DNA from: Aphelocoma coerulescens
Taxonomy: Eukaryota; Chordata; Aves; Passeriformes; Corvidae
Direction of reading: 5' to 3'
DNA: 64,000 bases
Assembly: GCF_041296385.1 (NCBI RefSeq)
Contig: NC_091014.1
Span: forward strand, 55,012,078 to 55,076,077
Shown piece by piece: positions 37,396 to 49,739 of this stretch (positions are counted from its first letter, which is position 1; each line of letters opens with the position of its first letter). The position numbers and the translations under genes are program-made. The notes beneath the pieces were generated by a model. It saw nothing but the letters and a program-made list of their open reading frames with translations, made no database searches and had not been told where the DNA came from.

Positions 37396-38190
37396 TCACA
37401 GAATCACAGAATTCTTAGGTTTGGAAAGGACCTCTGGAGATCATCTAGTCCTATCCCCCTGCCAAGGCAGGATCACTTAAAGTAGGTGACATAGGAACAT
37501 GTCCAGGTGATTTTGATGTCTCCAGAGAGGAAGACTCCATGACCTCCCTGGGCAGCCTGTTCCAGTGTTCTGCCACTCTCAATGTAAAGAAGTTCTTGTT
37601 CATCCTGAGGTGGAACTTCTTGTGTTTTGGTTTATGGCCGTTGCTCCTCATCCTGCTGCTGGGCTCCACCAAAAAGAGCCTGGCAACAACCTCTTGGCAC
37701 CCGCCTTTGAGATATTTAAATGCATTAATGAGATCCTCTCTCAGTTGTCTCTTCTCCAGGCTAAACAGGCACAGTTCCTGCAGTCTCTCCTCATATGAGA
37801 TGGTCCAGACCCCAAATTATCTTTGTAGCCTCTGCTGAACCCTCTGTGGTATCTCCTTGTCTTTCTTGTAATGTGGAGCCCAGAACTGGACACAGCACTC
37901 CAGGTGTGGCCTCACTAGGGCCAAGTAGGAGGGGGAGGATCAGCTCCCTCGACCTGCTGGCCACAGTTTTTCTGATGCACCTCAGGATACCACTGGCCAT
38001 CCTGGCCACAAGGGTACACTGCTGGCTCATGGTCAAGTTGTCATCCACCAAGACTCCCAGGCCTTTCCCTGCAGAGCTGCTCTCTAATAAGTCCTATACT
38101 GGTACTTGGGGTTATTCCCTTGTCGAGCCTCATTAGGTTTCTCTCCACCCAACTTTCCAGCCTATCAGAGCTGACCTAAGCCCCAAGGTA
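37396..38190 (-). mobile_element. CR1 LINE, 5'-truncated, - strand (avian type)
   Basis: The + strand begins CACAGAATCACAGAATTC, the reverse complement of the avian CR1 3' terminus with its ATTCTGTG repeats, then reads GGAAAGGACCTCTGGAGATC, the hallmark CR1 tail. On the minus strand 37672-37451 encodes FFTLRVAEHWNRLPREV, the ORF2 C-terminus. 38051-37791 encodes MSQQCTLVARMASGILRCI followed by [16 protein letters not shown], the region after the RT catalytic core. The frame breaks between these pieces, so it is inactive. Near 38110-38140 about 30 bp of the usual CR1 sequence is missing, between TTATTCCCTTGTCGAG and CCTCATTAGG. The 5' truncation at about 38190 is the usual LINE outcome. It is less decayed than the other three copies, hence probably younger. 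Confidence 0.95.
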
Positions 38191-40169
38191 ATGGCAATGG
38201 TTTAGGAAAGGTCTCTGAGTGGACCTGAATTGGGGTTGCTTTTTTGCCACAGCTCTAAGCAGTCACTAGGGTAGCAACTGTGTATGTGTGCATGCTTAAC
38301 CAAAAGTATCTTTGGACAGCTTATGCGATTAGCTGGAAAAGATCCCTTCATAGTTCAGCAAGGGCTACTGGGTACAACAGGAGCTTGAGTGATGTGGAGG
38401 AGGCAGACAAGATGTTCTCTGTATGGAGTGGTCAGTTTGGGGAAGGAACTGCAGTCTGTATCTGCAGTGCTGCGGCTCTGGATGGTACCCTGTACCCAAG
38501 GCAATGGGAGTCACCCTGCAGCCATGCATTGGAGAGGCAAGCTGTGCTGGTGGACCAGTGCGGAGAGTTCCACACTGGAAGTGAAAACAGGCTTGCAGAA
38601 AATTAAGAAATCCATTGAGGATGTGCTTTGTGCCCTCCAGTGCTAAATTCTTTTGCTAAAAATGTTAAAGATTCCTCAAAGCTGTGAAGAAGCTTAAACA
38701 AGTAATTAAGTTTCCTTTGTCTGTCCCTTAAATTTAGGTTTCATTGTTCTCAAAGTCCTGTGTCTCATGACTAATATACTGCCTGCACAATGCGCTGGCT
38801 GATTTTTTACCAGATGGTTCTTGGGTCTGTAGCTGAATCCAGGGCGAAGGCAGTTAGTTTTTCTCCTGCCTCAAATGAAAGATGCTGTCCCCCACACAAT
38901 GCTCTGATTGAATCTTGGACATAAGGCAGTAATGAAGTGAAAATATTTTGACCAGATGACAATTTTTTAAGATATTCTTAGAGATTATTATTCATGATAT
39001 TTAAGGAGCTGGCATAGGATGATACTAGAACACTCCTCTGTACATTTTTTTATAATTTATAAATCATCTAGTGTTGAAACAAAGTTTAAATGCAGAAAAA
39101 ATGCTGGAATTCAAATATGTATATGTGGCTATAGAAGATAGAAAATGTGCAGTGTGAACTGCCTGTCGATATTTTTTCACTTTTCATTTCTGTTGTAATG
39201 GCCTCCTTTTTCATTCCACCCTCAATCATGATGGTGATGTCTGCTTGCCTCCATGACATACCTTTTGGATGGAGAACCCTTGTGAGTAAAGACAAAGCTT
39301 CCCTCAGGAAGGTGCAGCGTAAGTGGGGTGCATATCTCCATGAGGACCATCTCAGCAGCACTGCAGAGCAGTTTTGCTCTGAGGTCTGTTGGATCCAGGA
39401 GTCGTTCCAGCTATTTCCCCTCCCCGATTTATTACACTGTGATTTTGGCTGCTGCCTGAGTGAGGAGGAGCAGTGAATGGCGATTACTTTTTTTGGACCA
39501 ACCAGCTGAAAAGTGGAAGCCCATTCAGCATAGGTGAGGCTACTGACTGTGACATCTTTTAAGAAATGGGTGGTATTGGCGTTTTTAAATGTTAGTGTTG
39601 GGGAAATTTTTCTTCTGCAGAAGATAACTTCAGCAGAGTGTACACAGTGTATGTGTAACTGCTGTTTTTAAACACCTTTTGGACTGAGAAGTGCTGTAGA
39701 AATATGAGATGCTTTAATGTTTTTTCCTTGCATGAGGAATGTTGCTCTTCAATGCAGCTGTTTAGCTGTTGCAAACAGGTGTGCAATAAACACCCCTTCC
39801 CTTTTCAACCAAGTGTGGTGGTGATGGATACCCTCTCATTTAAACATGCATGTTTTTCTCTCCTACAAGAATTAAAAACTTTCAAAATAGCTTACATATC
39901 TAGAAAGAATATCTAGCCTTTTCCTGTTTCCCTCTTCCCCTCCCCCTTGCTACCAACTCAAATTACCAACAAGCTTTGGAAATTTCAGGGCAGGGGAACA
40001 GAGGTGCAGCTGGCCTGCATGTGTTGCACCAGCTGTAATGCAAATGATACATGCTGAAAGAGGCTTTTCTCACTTTTGTAATTCTTGGATATTGTTGTGC
40101 AATGGGGACATGCGACAATTTGTCTTAAATGTGTTTGCTGATATGTTCCGTGGAGTATACTGTATCCTT

Positions 40170-40760
40170 TGTTCCTTGCCAGCAAGAGACAATATCAAAA
40201 TCCAATTGCCCGTTGGCAGCATGTCTGATTGCAGCTGGGACTGTCCTCCTGCCTTCCCCATCTATCAGGCCTGGGGTGATCCCATTGCACTTGATACCAG
40301 TTAATTTAAGGCTGGCCCGAACACAGACTTTGGTAAATCCTCAGCTTTCTTGGCTTTTTGGACAATTTGTAATAAACCACAATTTTTTTGTTCTTTGTTT
40401 CTGAAAGTGGCATTACCTATTGCTCTTCTGCCTGAGAGGGCCAAAGGGTAGTGCTTGGCTACCTGTGCCCCAGTTGTTTGTGGGTACCAGTCAACTTTTC
40501 TGCTGCTTATCTGAAGCAGTAAAAGTACGGGCGCTGGAGGTTCAGTTGTGTAAAAACAAAAGCTGATGTTGATTTAATCCCATTACATTGCGTTGATCTC
40601 TCAACCACTGGACTCTTAGTAGGATTCCAGCTTTAATCCTGTAAGGATCAATCTGGCCCGTTGCTTTTCTGTCCTGATCCTAAATCCCCCTTTAATCTTG
40701 TTAATTATACCAGGCCTTTTTTGGTTTCATTTTTTTCCCTCATGGTCCAGCAAAACCACA
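40170..40760. promoter_or_regulatory. candidate conserved non-coding element cluster
   Basis: Evenly mixed, low-repeat sequence with TAATTTAAGGC, TTTAATCTTGTTAATTA and TTGATTTAATCCC, resembling homeodomain and TCF/LEF-like sites. It lacks long frames. Conservation cannot be judged from one genome, so this is a compositional impression. Confidence 0.25.
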
Positions 40761-42089
40761 TTAAGTCTTCGTGTTGCTGTCTCTGACCTGGTGTTTTTAC
40801 CCTTTGTTCATCCTGTTGAGGAACAGGGTTCTCCTGAAGGCTGGTTTCATCATTCATAGCAGTGCATTTGATGGTCTGGTGTCCGCTCCTTCAGACTCCT
40901 CTGGAGTCAGCTAGTTATGCTGTTGTGCTGAATCCCTCCTGGTTCTGTCAGGATTTTTCTTTTTTTTTTCATCTGTTGTTTGATAACTGTGCTGTCTGAA
41001 GGGGGTGGGGAATCATGGAACATGACAGCCACTTTGAAATTGCTTTCTTATTTTAAAGAAAAAGGAGTTTTGGAGCAGAATCCCATCATTGGAGGAGAAG
41101 ACAATGTCAGGGAACATGGAGCACTGCTCAGGTGGTGGGGCACATGCTTTGAGAAGACTGGAACCTGTTTCAGGGCCTGTGTAGTTCCCAAAGATATATT
41201 CTGAAGGTCACAGAGAAATTCAGCTGCTTAAATCAACCTTTTTATGTTTATGTGTGTTCGGATGGCTTGAAGAGAGGAATAATGCATCTTCAGACTTGAG
41301 GTTCTTTATCTTCACATTGCACTGTCTGCAGGCCTCCAAACCCAGTGCTGCCTTTTCTGTGTAATGCACAAGGCCAATTTCTCACTGTGACAATCTGCTC
41401 CTGGCACTTGCAATAGAAACTAGCAGTGCTTAATGTATTCATCTCTGGTATTTCCTATAGTGTAAAGAAGAAAACCAACCCAAAATTGCACCTACATTTG
41501 CTGTAACTCAATCAAGAGCTGACAGATCATTTCTGGAACATGTCTGTGCTGGGATCTTGACTGCTCTGCCAAATTTTATGCCTTTATCTTGCAGTGCTGC
41601 TCCTTTTCTCTCCCCTGTCCATGCAGCTCTGCCTCACCCAGCAGAGGCTTCTACTTTTCCAGCCTTTCAGCCAAACCCTGATTTCCTACCACCTTGCCAA
41701 AGAACCATGGGGCTGATACCTTTCCTTGCCAGAATGCAGGCTATAGGTATGGGTCTGCCATAGAAGTAGCCAAGACGATTCCCTTTTAAACCAGATGGAG
41801 GGGAAACCAGGTTTGAGTCACAGAGGATGAGCTCTATGGATGCATTTATTCCAATTAAAGCAACTCTTGTGCTTAGTTTTTGGAAAACACTTAGAGCCAT
41901 GACAAGGAAAAGCAATTGCTTTTAAGGAAATGTGGGCATTTTTCCAGCAGTTCTAGGGTTAAGGAAATTGTAGAGGGGTGACATGGTGACAGTGTTCCCT
42001 ATTTTTGTGTGTTGCCAGTAGCGAGAAGAGGGAAACTTTGATTTCTAATCCGCTTTGGAGGAGGCTCCGTATCAGGGCTGCACAGAAAC

Positions 42090-42280
42090 ATCCAGTCAAG
42101 CAGCTCCTTTATCATAAAGGGGATTTTAATTAAAACTGTTCTCGCATCATGAGCGAAATGAGCGTCAGTGCCAGCCAGCCCTGTACTGGGCATTTATCTC
42201 CTTCAAACCACATTACCAGTAATTGCTGCATTAAATCAAAGTCGAGGGAGATTACAGGTCTGAATTGGGCAGGCGGCCGG
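42090..42280. promoter_or_regulatory. candidate conserved non-coding element
   Basis: A compact AT/GC-balanced block with TTTAATTAAAAC, TTTATCATAAAGG, a pair of GAGCG motifs, CAGTAATTGCTGCATTAAATC and GAGATTACAGG. The density of TAAT-core and palindromic pieces, and the absence of simple repeats or decay signs, is what vertebrate developmental enhancers in large introns usually look like. No comparative data are available here. Confidence 0.35.
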
Positions 42281-45200
42281 TGCCAGCGTGGGGAGCTCCA
42301 TGCTGCCGAGCCGCTGATACGGGAACCCCCTCCGCCCCCCAGCTGGGGGTGAAGAGTCGGAGGGCTGCTGGATCCCAGGAAGCCCTTCTCATTACAGGGC
42401 ATGAATTTTTGTCATAACCTAGGAGGAGTGGCAGGCTGTATGCTTGGAGCATTTTAAGCTGCTGGTGTTTTTCTATTAACTTCCTTTTAAAACAAACAAA
42501 TGCAATGACAAAACAAACCCTGTGGCATTGCCATCCCACTTCTGTCTCCTGTTTGGATCCACCACAGATGTTTCCTTTTGTTCATCTTCTACTGCTTATT
42601 CCAGCCCTGAAACTTAAGAATAAATCACCTCATGTCTTGATACATCCCTTTTTCTCTACCCTCCTTGCCACAGCTCTGCTATGGAGCTGCTAACTTGGTT
42701 CCTCTCTGTCCCGATACGGGAGAGCTTCTCCCCTTCCTTCACCTCTCCCCCTGCTGAGGAATTGTATCTGCCTTGACCTGTGGTTCCTTTGCCAACTATG
42801 GCTCATTAGTTCGTTTAATTATTTTTCTAAGTTTTTAAGCATTCTGTTGTCTCTAGGTCTAGAGCAGCTGTTTCCCCTCTTGTCCCTATACTTTAACCCT
42901 GGTGACTCTGAAAAACTCAGATCATCCTAGCATTGCTCTTGCTTCTACTCTCCAAACCTCTGTCAGGGCAAGGCTGAGGAATGGCCATGCCCACATGAAG
43001 TCTCAGGCATGTGGGCTGGCTGAGGTAATTAGATCTATGTGGGCAATCATTGAATTACCAAAATGTGACAGCTGGACTTTTCAGTGGCTGTTATTACCTC
43101 TGTCCCATAATTGTAAGGAGGGTAAGCCAGGAAGAGAATGCATGAAGAAAAGCATGGGGTTTTTTCCTTCTAAAGAGTGGCTGTCATTTTCTTTGTTTTT
43201 GTCTTGATGGCAGTTCCATATTTTCCTGTTCTATTGCAGACTATCTTGGGGCAGTTGGGTGGCAGTGATGGTTTTTCTTCATTTTGCCCAGAGGTGTTGG
43301 CAATCTGCCATTCTGAAATTTGCTTCCTGCAGTGTTTGCACATCTACTGTGTTCCTCTGCTGCAGAATAGGACCTCATTCTCAGCACTGTACTGAGAACC
43401 TGCTAATGTATGTGAAAGATGATGCTGCAGCTAGATCTGCCTGCTAAAACAGGTTGCATGCTGTTGAGCTGTATTAGGTTTTTAAGATTCACACAAGTTT
43501 TTCAGAAGCTGTCTAGTTCAGAGCAGTTGCAGGAGTGTGCCTGCTGTGCCCCTTCAGAGCTTGAAGTTGCAGCTTTCGCTTCATTACAATGTGAGCTTGA
43601 GATGCAGCTTAAGTATTGCCCTACTTTAACTGTGGCCTACGCATGAATCTCTAGCCTGAGATAAGTGGTTCTTTTAAATTCATGCTAAGAGACCTGTAAA
43701 GCTGCAAAGGCTGAAGTTTGAGTGCTGCTGATATCCCAGCTGATAATGCAGAGGAGTTGCAGTTAATTTTTGCCTTAGTAGTCCTGTTACCATAAAGTGA
43801 GAGTAGTCCCACTGCAGAGTAACTGGAGAGTTGGCCAGAGAACATGAGCCGAGTCTTTGGTGGTGATTTCTTGATAGTGAGAGAAAGCAGAGATAAGGGG
43901 TTTTGTGGGAGCCAGGAAACCATCTTTATGGCATCATGGTTTTGGGACAGAGAATGCAGATAGTGTGGCAAATTAGGGTGAATGTACATGAGTGAATCTT
44001 TTTTATAAGAGGTCACAGAAAGCTGATGAAAGAGCAGGTATCTTGATTGTACAGACAGTCGAACCAGAGAAGGCCCTCAGTGGTTGTTGTCCGGGGATTT
44101 CTGCTGCTGTGGCTTGTTTTAGAACTTGCTGGGAGCTGAAGCTAGCCTGCAGGAAAGGACTTTGGACTGAGCCATGTCAGTCTTTATTCTCTTCTTCTGG
44201 GTCTTGGGGAGAAGAGTGGGTGGCAGTTATCTTATGTGCCCATGGCAGACCTCTGTGCCTGTGTCCTGGGACTCTCTGTGAGAATAAAGAGATTTCCAGA
44301 AGTTTTCTCTCTCCTGCTTTCAGAAATAGATAGGTTTCAAAAATCCCAATAAAAAAAAAAAAAAAAATCTAGGTGTTTGCTGTCTTCTACTGTTTTTGTC
44401 TTAGTCTGAGGCAGAAAGCAATATGAAGACTACTCCTTGCCTCTGAGCTGGCATACTCTTAACATACCTCTTTCTGTTCTCCACCACAGCCTTATGCTTC
44501 TCCACTGAAACCACTGGAGAAGGGACACAGCAGTAACTAGCACCTCTGCCTCAAGACGAGTAGTCCCTGCAGTCCCCCCTACATTAAAGCATGACTTGCT
44601 GCTGTCACCATTCATTTAGCCTGTCTTGGCTCTCCTCTTTCCGGGTAAACGGCATCATTTTTGCCAAACCTCAGCTCTGCATGCTATTTCTGGATCCTTT
44701 CTGTGCACTCAGCAAATGCACCAAACTCTTCACTGCTGCACTTCTGGTATTTTTCTCTTGAATCTCTTTAGAGCTGCCTGAGTTTGGGATTTCTAATTTT
44801 TTTTTTTTAATGGGAATGGGGGAAAAAACGGGATTCATCATCTAAAGCTGAGCAGGTGGGCAAGATTTTGAACTGAGGCCTGCAGAAAATAATGGACAGA
44901 TATAATTCTATCATGAAATTACCTTTGCAGATTTGTGCTGAAAGTGTCATATTTTGTATATTGTTGTCCTGGAACTGTTTCCAGATGAATTCCTGAGATT
45001 TATTTGGTGACCTGCTGTTGCAGCACCTAAGGGTCCTGCCTGTGTGGTGTTCTCCAGTTCCTCAGTTCCTGACAGCAATACAGTCTCAAACCCAGCTATC
45101 ACACATGCTGCCTGTTTATTTCTTTCTTACTTTCATTTAATTAAGAGTTTTGTTTAATATTTTTGATGTGTTTTGCCTCTTGCTTACACAGTTACAGCGT

Positions 45201-48200
45201 GTGGGCAGCTGCTCTGCTGTTCTGATTGTACCAAGTTGGGCAGGGAGTGCTTTTGCTCCTGTGTCAGAGCAGCAGAATGCTGTCCCCGAAAACCTTTCCC
45301 CCAAATCCTGCTTTTGTTTGTGTAGCCGGGAAGCTGTACCACTCTAAGGTAGGGATAAATTTAAGTTCATACTAGCATAATTTATTGTGCGGCCACTCGT
45401 TAACTTGGAACAAGTACCTTATTCTATTTTAGTTTGTCACGTGGAGGTAATTTGATAAGCTGGGAGGCGAGGTGGGGAGGAAAGTCCGTACCAAAACCGT
45501 ATCTGTTAGGAAGCAAGTGCTCAGCTAGATGTAAGACACAGCCACACAGCAACGTTCTGAAATGCTCTGCAATGGTTGATCATGTTCTCCCTTCACCCCA
45601 GGGCAAAGGCGGGGTGAAACATGTTGGCTCAAACCATTGTTGAAAGTGGTTTATCCCATGAGCCGTTTGCTGGGATAGACTGGGAATGTATGTGGCATTT
45701 CCAACAGCCCCATGTGGCTGTTTGCTGGTGGGTCTGAGGTAATGGCAGAACTGTACTTACACTACAGGGGAATCGTCAGTGTGGTCCAGCCCTAGTTTGT
45801 GATTCATTCAATTAAAAATACTTGGTGAGAGTATGTCTGATACTACCATCTGGTGACTTTTAATAATATTTATTCTTAGGAAGGTGGTTCTTTAATTAAG
45901 GAATTAACCTTAATTTTGGTAGGCTTAGCATAGATCTGAGGAAATGCTCAGACTTAAGCTGCTCTATTTCTAGAAGAATCAAATCTTTCTTTTTCGGATC
46001 TTCCCTTTGTCCCCTTAAGGATCAGCTAATTGAACTGCTGCTGCTTGTTAAGTGAAAAACCAAGTGGGACTGTTAGAGACAGAATGGGCAAAGCTTTTCT
46101 CTGACTGAGGTTCTGGAACAGCCTCTGAAATGAAGGAGAACTGCCTCCGCTCTATTCTTTTTGCTTCCTCTTTGTCCACTGCCCCCGAAGGAATATAGAA
46201 AGGCAGTGTGGCTCTCATGTAATGTCTAAACTACCAAGAGAAAACTCTTTGTCTTCTTTGATGTTTAAATTCTGCATCTGGGCACCTTTTTGTTTCTCAT
46301 ATAACGAGCAAAAAGCATTTTGATGGACATGTAACATTACCGAGATCAGTGCATATATAAGTGGTCCCAAAAGAAAGCTGTGATACGATCACCTCCATTA
46401 CCAAGTGTCTTAGCTCAGAAGTATACTTATTTACTTCCTGAAGCAGTGCCAAGTATTTAGAGTTCTCCTTGAAAGGAGGCCCAGACCCAAGACACAGATA
46501 ATTTTTTTCTGAAAAATCTGTGTATACTGTCTTTTCCCCCTTTTATACTTTGCCTTTTGGTAATAACTAAGGTGATGGAGCCTGTCTGGTTTTAGAAGCT
46601 TCTTTTTGAATGCATGTTATACTCATGTTCTGGGGTTGCCTCAAGACTGTATAGTTAAAACCTGTTCTGTAATGTATGTAAAGCAATGGATTGGGCTAGA
46701 AAGGAAAGTCGTTTCTTCTGTATGCTGCTGGTGTATTGAGACTACTGGCAGGTTTATTTTGCAACTTAATCACTAATATATTCTTGTGAGTTATTGTTCT
46801 GTTAAAGCTGCCTTGCTGGGAGCCAGCTCGTTAGCGTTGTGAATAAAACCTCAGTTCTGGGAGCACAGTCTTTTGACAGGGGATTTTTCAAACTTCAGAT
46901 GAGTGTTCATCACTGCCTTACATTTTTCCTTTGTAATAATTTCAGAGGTAGACTTTGGGCAATCGTAAGTTTTGCCTGAATTAACTTGAGTCCATGTCCG
47001 GCAGCTGAAGTTGCGTGGGCAGGATCTGTACTTGCAACTTAAGGAAGACTCTGCCTACAAAAATCTTAACTTCAGGATCGAGAAGTGTTTGTCTGTCTCT
47101 CTTGACAGCCATGACAGTGTAGGCTGGGTATTCAAAGAGCTTGGCTTCTGGTTGAGGAAGATCCAGGCTTGTGATTTCATGAGTCCCCTGTGGTATATAG
47201 GTTTCTGGAATTTGCTAATGTTACCATTCTACTGGATGGCTGTAAGAAAGCTCAACAAAACAAAACAAAAAAGCCAGTTGTCCAGCAGAGGTCTTGCAAC
47301 ATGCTCCTTTAGCAGACTGACTTCGTAGTACTGTTCTGCCTCCTTTTTCCACGTCCTTCCCTAAAGCAGAGTTTGTCAAGGCTTTGAAAAAAAGCGGTAG
47401 TGAAGAAGTAATGACTTCTAATTCTGACCTGTTCTCCTCTTATGTTGTGTATTTGTTTTTCAAAACTGTTCTTGTTTTCCAGTCTAGACGAACCATTGAT
47501 ATTTAAGTTACGTGTAGATGATGCAGTGAAGACCTAAGGGCAGTAACAGGATGCAGGTATCTTATGTCCACAGTTTAGAGTGTGCATGGTGCCTGCTGTT
47601 AAGCCACTTTAGATCGGTTTCAGGACTACAGAGCTTGGTTGGAGAGTGTTTAGAGTGGTAGTGGCACAAGCAAACAAACTCTATCACTCTTAAGTAAATT
47701 GCCTTGCAAATGGAGAATGTCTTGCAGAAAAAGATGGAAAAGAGAGATCTCCAGCACCTGGAGGAGGAAAGACATGATCAGGAGCTATTTCAGAGCTCCG
47801 ACTTTGTTAAATACCATCTTTAGAATTTTTCTTTGTCCATTTTTTTTTGAAACTGTGAAATTTATCCATGAAAACTGGAGGTGTAATGACTGAAGTTCTG
47901 CTGTCTGCCTGAGGTATTTCCTTGGCAGAAGCAGCGAGTATGAAGGGGCAATCTTTGCTACATGTTTTTGCTGCTTTCTTTAGCTTTGGGTTCCTTGGGC
48001 CTTTTGCCAGGGGTCTTTTAGTTTCCTTGGCTTTAAAGTGTATTTTTGGTAATTTCATTTGTGCTAATGTGTTTTTTGACTGTTAATCCAAATGAACATG
48101 AGGAATCAGTAGTACTAACTAATCAAACAGGGTTCGGGCAAGTAATGGCTCCTATGGCTTTACCAACCCATTCACATTCTTTCTTGTGATGTCCCTATTA

Positions 48201-49739
48201 TGCTAATCCAAAACACTCTGGTTTGCTGCTACTCCACATCCCCCAGAACTGCTGGTTTCATTTCTGCTTTAATGCATCTAGTTTCTGATCTGCGACATTT
48301 GCCTGCTTAACGTGTTTCACTCACAGAGAAGGCACTGGCTGGGTGCTGAGTTATTCACTCACCTGCATAGCTGATCCACCACCAAATCTTCTTGCTCTTG
48401 AGATCAGGACACCTGTGTGAAACTGCCAGGCTTCTGAAATGTGAGAAAAATCCAGTTCCTGCAGTCATCCATGTGTTGTCATGTTTGCTTCTGCGTGCCA
48501 TTTTGGAATATTGAGCTTTCCTGTGCGTGCTCTGCTTACATTTATGTCCTCCCCACTTGAATCTGTAATGATTCTAGGGTCAAAATAACAACTAGACCAT
48601 AAGTAATTTTTCTGGTCATTAGTGATATTAAATCTGTGAAGAAAAAAAAAAGTCGTGCATTTCATGTTTGAAAAGCATTATATCCATTCCAACCAAACAT
48701 GCAGTAAATGTATCCCTAGAGAGGAATGGGGACTTTCCAGTATGAATTCTCACCTGGAGTGGGCAAAAGCCACCTTTGTGTTCAGGTCATGGGACCTGCT
48801 TTGGTGCAAAATGAGAATCTCTTGCAGCTCTGTAGATGTAATCTTGGTGCTGTTTGTCTAACACTAGTATGAACTGGCTGAGCTGCTTGATCTATTTAGC
48901 TGCTATGGAAATCAGTACATACCCAGCCAGAAAATGCATCCTTGCTTGCTGGCATGTTTCCTACATTTACATCAGTCTTTAAAAAGCAGAGACATATTGT
49001 AAGCTGCTCATCAGATCCCTGATGACCCAGTTTAGCAGATGTAGTGATTGGCTAATTGTTAAAGATGCCATTTTTGGTGGGTGAGAGGAAGAGCATCAGC
49101 CAGGCTTCTAGCGATGAAGAGTTAGATTCAGCGGAGGTAAGAGCTCTTTAGTGGGAGTAACTAGATAAGGCTTGGATTAATTTGTCTGGAGAACAGAAAA
49201 TTATGCAAAAGATTTATAAATGTAGTTCATAAAATGAATCTGTTGGTGTAATTCCTTAGTAAAGATCAATGTGGGGTAATGACTGTGTATCATGGAAATA
49301 TCTCAGATTCCATGCTATATTGCTGTGTCCCCACAATACCACAGTTTTTAGCAATTAAAAAAAAAAAAGTGTGTGGTAAATGTCTGGAACTGGTGTGGCT
49401 GCACTTCAAGCATCGTGAGACTATGGCTATATTATGTTCTTATAGCTGTACTTGTAATTGTGACCTAGCATGCTCGCTATAAACAGTCTGAACAAAGCAG
49501 GCAAAGCAAAGCCCAGGGCTATGGTCTTGGCATTTTCCAAAAATGTTCCTCAGTCTCCAGACATCAAAGAGAGCAGTGCATGTGAAGCAAAGTACTGAGT
49601 TTTGAGAACACAGGATAAAACTTGTGTAATCTCCATGCCTTGCTTCCTACACAGAAAGAGGGAAATTAGGAAAATGCTGCTACAGTGGCACGTAAAACAG
49701 TATCTCTAGAAAGAGTGGTGGGTAGGTAGGAGCTGGAAA

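Larger units (their letters stand above)
38191..49739 (+). other. RBFOX2: RBFOX2 intron, fifth segment
   Basis: Long intron stretch with two parts that look like conserved non-coding elements (about 40170-40760 and 42090-42280), listed separately. An A18 tract at 44350-44367 follows CCCAAT, so an AATAAA is formed at its edge, but no processed gene is recognisable upstream. At 47710-47826 a short frame encodes a charged helix-like peptide with no known relative. Nothing else is supported. Confidence 0.6.

Noticed and set aside
43990..44367. A18 tract with AATAAA at its start as a possible processed pseudogene tail
   Set aside because: The 113-codon frame upstream has no recognisable homology and I saw no target-site duplication flanking the tract.
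47710..47826. 38-codon frame starting MENVLQKKMEKRDLQHLEEE, resembling a coiled-coil piece
   Set aside because: Too short, no acceptor or donor at its edges and no family recognised. Charged helical peptides of this size arise easily in purine-rich DNA.
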